Part shown: one piece after another, positions 62,397 through 64,000 of the stretch
Layout of the letters: every line of letters starts with the position of its first letter
Numbering within the stretch: the first letter of the stretch is position 1
Origin: Fontivivens sp964399735
Lineage (GTDB): Bacteria > Zhuqueibacterota > Zhuqueibacteria > Residuimicrobiales > Krinioviventaceae
Length of the DNA stretch: 64,000 bases
Assembly: GCA_964399735.1 (NCBI GenBank)
Contig: CAYNSO010000007.1
Coordinates: 3,776 to 67,775 of the forward strand
Direction: 5' to 3'
Made by a program: the position numbers and the translations under genes
Notes under the pieces: generated by a model
The model's database searches: none
Told to the model about the DNA's origin: nothing
What the model saw: the letters and a program-made list of their open reading frames with translations, nothing else

Positions 62397-64000
62397 ATGA
62401 AAAAATTATTTTTATTAATTATTCTTTTATTCTTTTTATCCACCGGCCTGTTGGCGCAAAATTTATTATCGCCGGAATGGAAAATCAGTTTCGACGAAAT
62501 AACTACAACGAACCTGGTGCAAATAGAAACGGCTGACTGGAAAGATGTCAACCTGCTATTATCCTGGGAACGGCAAGGATATTCCTGGAATGATGGCAGC
62601 GGCTGCATCGTCAATGACTTTACCGTGCCGGACGAATTAATCGGCTCACAATTCATACTCGCCATCAGTTTACAATGCGATGTAAAAAGCATTTATGTAA
62701 ATGGCAAATACATCGGCGGCAATATCCGCAATCAATTTTGGAGCGACCGCGGCGCTAAAAGCGAATTCTCTCTGCCGGGCGATTGCCTGGTAAAAGGCAA
62801 GTCCAACAGAATTGCGATCCTGGTCGCGGATATCTCCTATACCGGCGGTATAAGCTGGAATTCGTGCAGCCTCACACCCAAAGGAACGGAATCGAAATCG
62901 ACAATAAAAATTGACATTCCGGCACAAGACCATCTCTATTCAATGGAAAACAGGAATTCCTTCACTTTACAATACAATGCCGGGGATAAGGGGAAAATCA
63001 AATTGTCGATCGTTAACGATTTTCACCAGTCTTTTATGCAAAAAGACTATAATGTTAAAAAAGGAGCCGGGCAGATACAATGTGAGCTTGGCGCTGCCAT
63101 TACCACACCGGGATTTTATGAATGTACAGTAATCATGTACGACGGCGGTTATTCTGCCGATGTGCAATGGTTCACCCTGTCCCCCGAAAAAATTGTATGC
63201 ACCAACAACACCGACCCCCGCTTTAAAAAATATTGGGATGCGGCGCTTGCCGAACTGGGCAAAACGCCTAAAGAGTTCAAATTGATAAAAAAGGACAATT
63301 TGTGTTCGGCAAGCCGCGATGGTTACATTGTTGAAATGAAATCGTTTGGCGGGTTGACAATTCGCGGTTACTATTTTACACCGAAAACTCCCGGCGCACA
63401 CGCGGCTATTCTGCATGTGCCGGGTTACGGGTATGGCTGGCAAGATCACGGCGCTTTTTTGAATAACCAGGATGATGTAGTGGAACTGGCGTTATGCGTA
63501 CGCGGTCATGGTATCAGCGCCGATGTTTTCAATCCGGGTTTTGGAATCCCCGGAGTATGGGGATACAACCTGTGCAGCGAAACCGAAAACGCTTACCGGG
63601 CAATTTATATGGATTGTGTCCGGGCGGTAGAGTTCTTACTGAGCCGTTCCGAAGTTGATGGCGCCAGGATCGGCGTAATGGGCGGCAGCCAGGGCGGCGG
63701 ACTCACTTTGGCCACTGCCGGATTATGCAGGGATCACATCAAAGCCTGTTCGTTCTTTGATCCGTTCCCGTGCGATACCCGCCATCATTTAAAAATCCGT
63801 ACCATGTGTAATTTTGAAATGAAAAATTTTTTGAAATACTGCCACGACGAGTGCTCTCTTGAAGATGCGCTAACTGTACAGGATTTAATTGATACCAAGG
63901 GATTTGCCGAGTGGATAACCTGCCCGACCTTTTTCGTCACGTCGCTATTCGATGACGACGCCCCGCCGCATTTGGGTTTTTCCGCCTATAACAGAATTTC
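62397..64000 (+). CDS. CE7-type acetyl xylan esterase with N-terminal jelly-roll domain (cut by window edge)
   Basis: The frame is open from the ATG at 62397 to the last base of the window, so at least 534 residues. A signal peptide ends near residue 21 (LLAQ). Residues about 25-165 resemble a galactose-binding-like jelly roll (WKDVNLLLSWERQGYSWND and KSIYVNGKYIGG). A further beta segment follows, and the alpha/beta-hydrolase domain starts at about 300. Signatures of the acetyl xylan esterase/cephalosporin deacetylase family are GLTIRGYYFTP, RGHGIS (RGxGxS-like) and the nucleophile in IGVMGGSQGGGLT. The expected late Asp/His segment begins with CPTFFVTSLFDDD at the window edge. It would deacetylate xylo-oligosaccharides. 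Confidence 0.85.
   Translation, partial: MKKLFLLIILLFFLSTGLLAQNLLSPEWKISFDEITTTNLVQIETADWKDVNLLLSWERQGYSWNDGSGCIVNDFTVPDELIGSQFILAISLQCDVKSIYVNGKYIGGNIRNQFWSDRGAKSEFSLPGDCLVKGKSNRIAILVADISYTGGISWNSCSLTPKGTESKSTIKIDIPAQDHLYSMENRNSFTLQYNAGDKGKIKLSIVNDFHQSFMQKDYNVKKGAGQIQCELGAAITTPGFYECTVIMYDGGYSADVQWFTLSPEKIVCTNNTDPRFKKYWDAALAELGKTPKEFKLIKKDNLCSASRDGYIVEMKSFGGLTIRGYYFTPKTPGAHAAILHVPGYGYGWQDHGAFLNNQDDVVELALCVRGHGISADVFNPGFGIPGVWGYNLCSETENAYRAIYMDCVRAVEFLLSRSEVDGARIGVMGGSQGGGLTLATAGLCRDHIKACSFFDPFPCDTRHHLKIRTMCNFEMKNFLKYCHDECSLEDALTVQDLIDTKGFAEWITCPTFFVTSLFDDDAPPHLGFSAYNRI

Overview
The window looks like part of a metagenome-assembled genome. It contains two 100-N scaffold gaps (34405-34504 and 44590-44689). 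The organism is probably a Gram-negative, polysaccharide-degrading member of the FCB superphylum. Two secreted proteins end in the 'NYPNPFNP' type IX secretion (T9SS) sorting domain. That flavour is typical of Calditrichota, Ignavibacteriota, KSB1 and related lineages rather than classical Bacteroidales. I cannot name the species.

Layout. (1) 1-12730, plus strand: the end of lutB, a two-CBM9 T9SS surface protein, an SGNH/TPR membrane protein, a T9SS-sorted GH10 xylanase, lutC, aconitase and a malate/L-lactate dehydrogenase-family oxidoreductase. This mixes xylan attack at the cell surface with 2-hydroxyacid and TCA oxidation. (2) rpmB at 12889. (3) 13437-26058, minus strand: a compact division/cell-wall (dcw) operon, mraZ-rsmH-ftsL-ftsI-murF-mraY-ftsW-murG-ftsQ-ftsA-small ORF-ftsZ. 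The murE, murD and murC ligases are absent from their usual slots. Upstream of mraZ are five 10-bp direct repeats that look like the MraZ operator. (4) 26425-30264: a ROK kinase, a PAS histidine kinase, a cysteine-rich small protein and a flavin-binding split-barrel protein, with repeats and terminators between them. (5) 30403-64000, plus strand: a long glycan-utilisation locus. It carries GH29, GH9, GH97, a XylR-type regulator, a sialate-O-acetylesterase-like enzyme, GH51, six CE1 esterase modules in five genes, three GH43, a second GH97, GH3, GH27 and a CE7 acetyl xylan esterase that runs off the end. Together these would strip ferulate/acetate, arabinose and galactose from arabinoxylan-type hemicellulose and cut the backbone. 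No SusC/SusD or other transporter is visible.

Within region 5, 31813-34771 is a small accessory island. It holds a frameshifted small gene, an intact mazEF pair, a HigB-type toxin broken by a structured repeat element, its surviving HigA-type antitoxin, several copies of that repeat, and an N gap flanked by an identical 55-bp duplication (probably an assembly artefact).

The most unusual points are the MraZ-box array, the unexplained 67-residue gene between ftsA and ftsZ, the toxin disrupted by a covarying hairpin repeat, a structured element 3' of ftsZ, and the expanded CE1/GH43 array with a double-CE1 fusion. Functions are assigned by reading motifs and from memory of the families; no database search was run.
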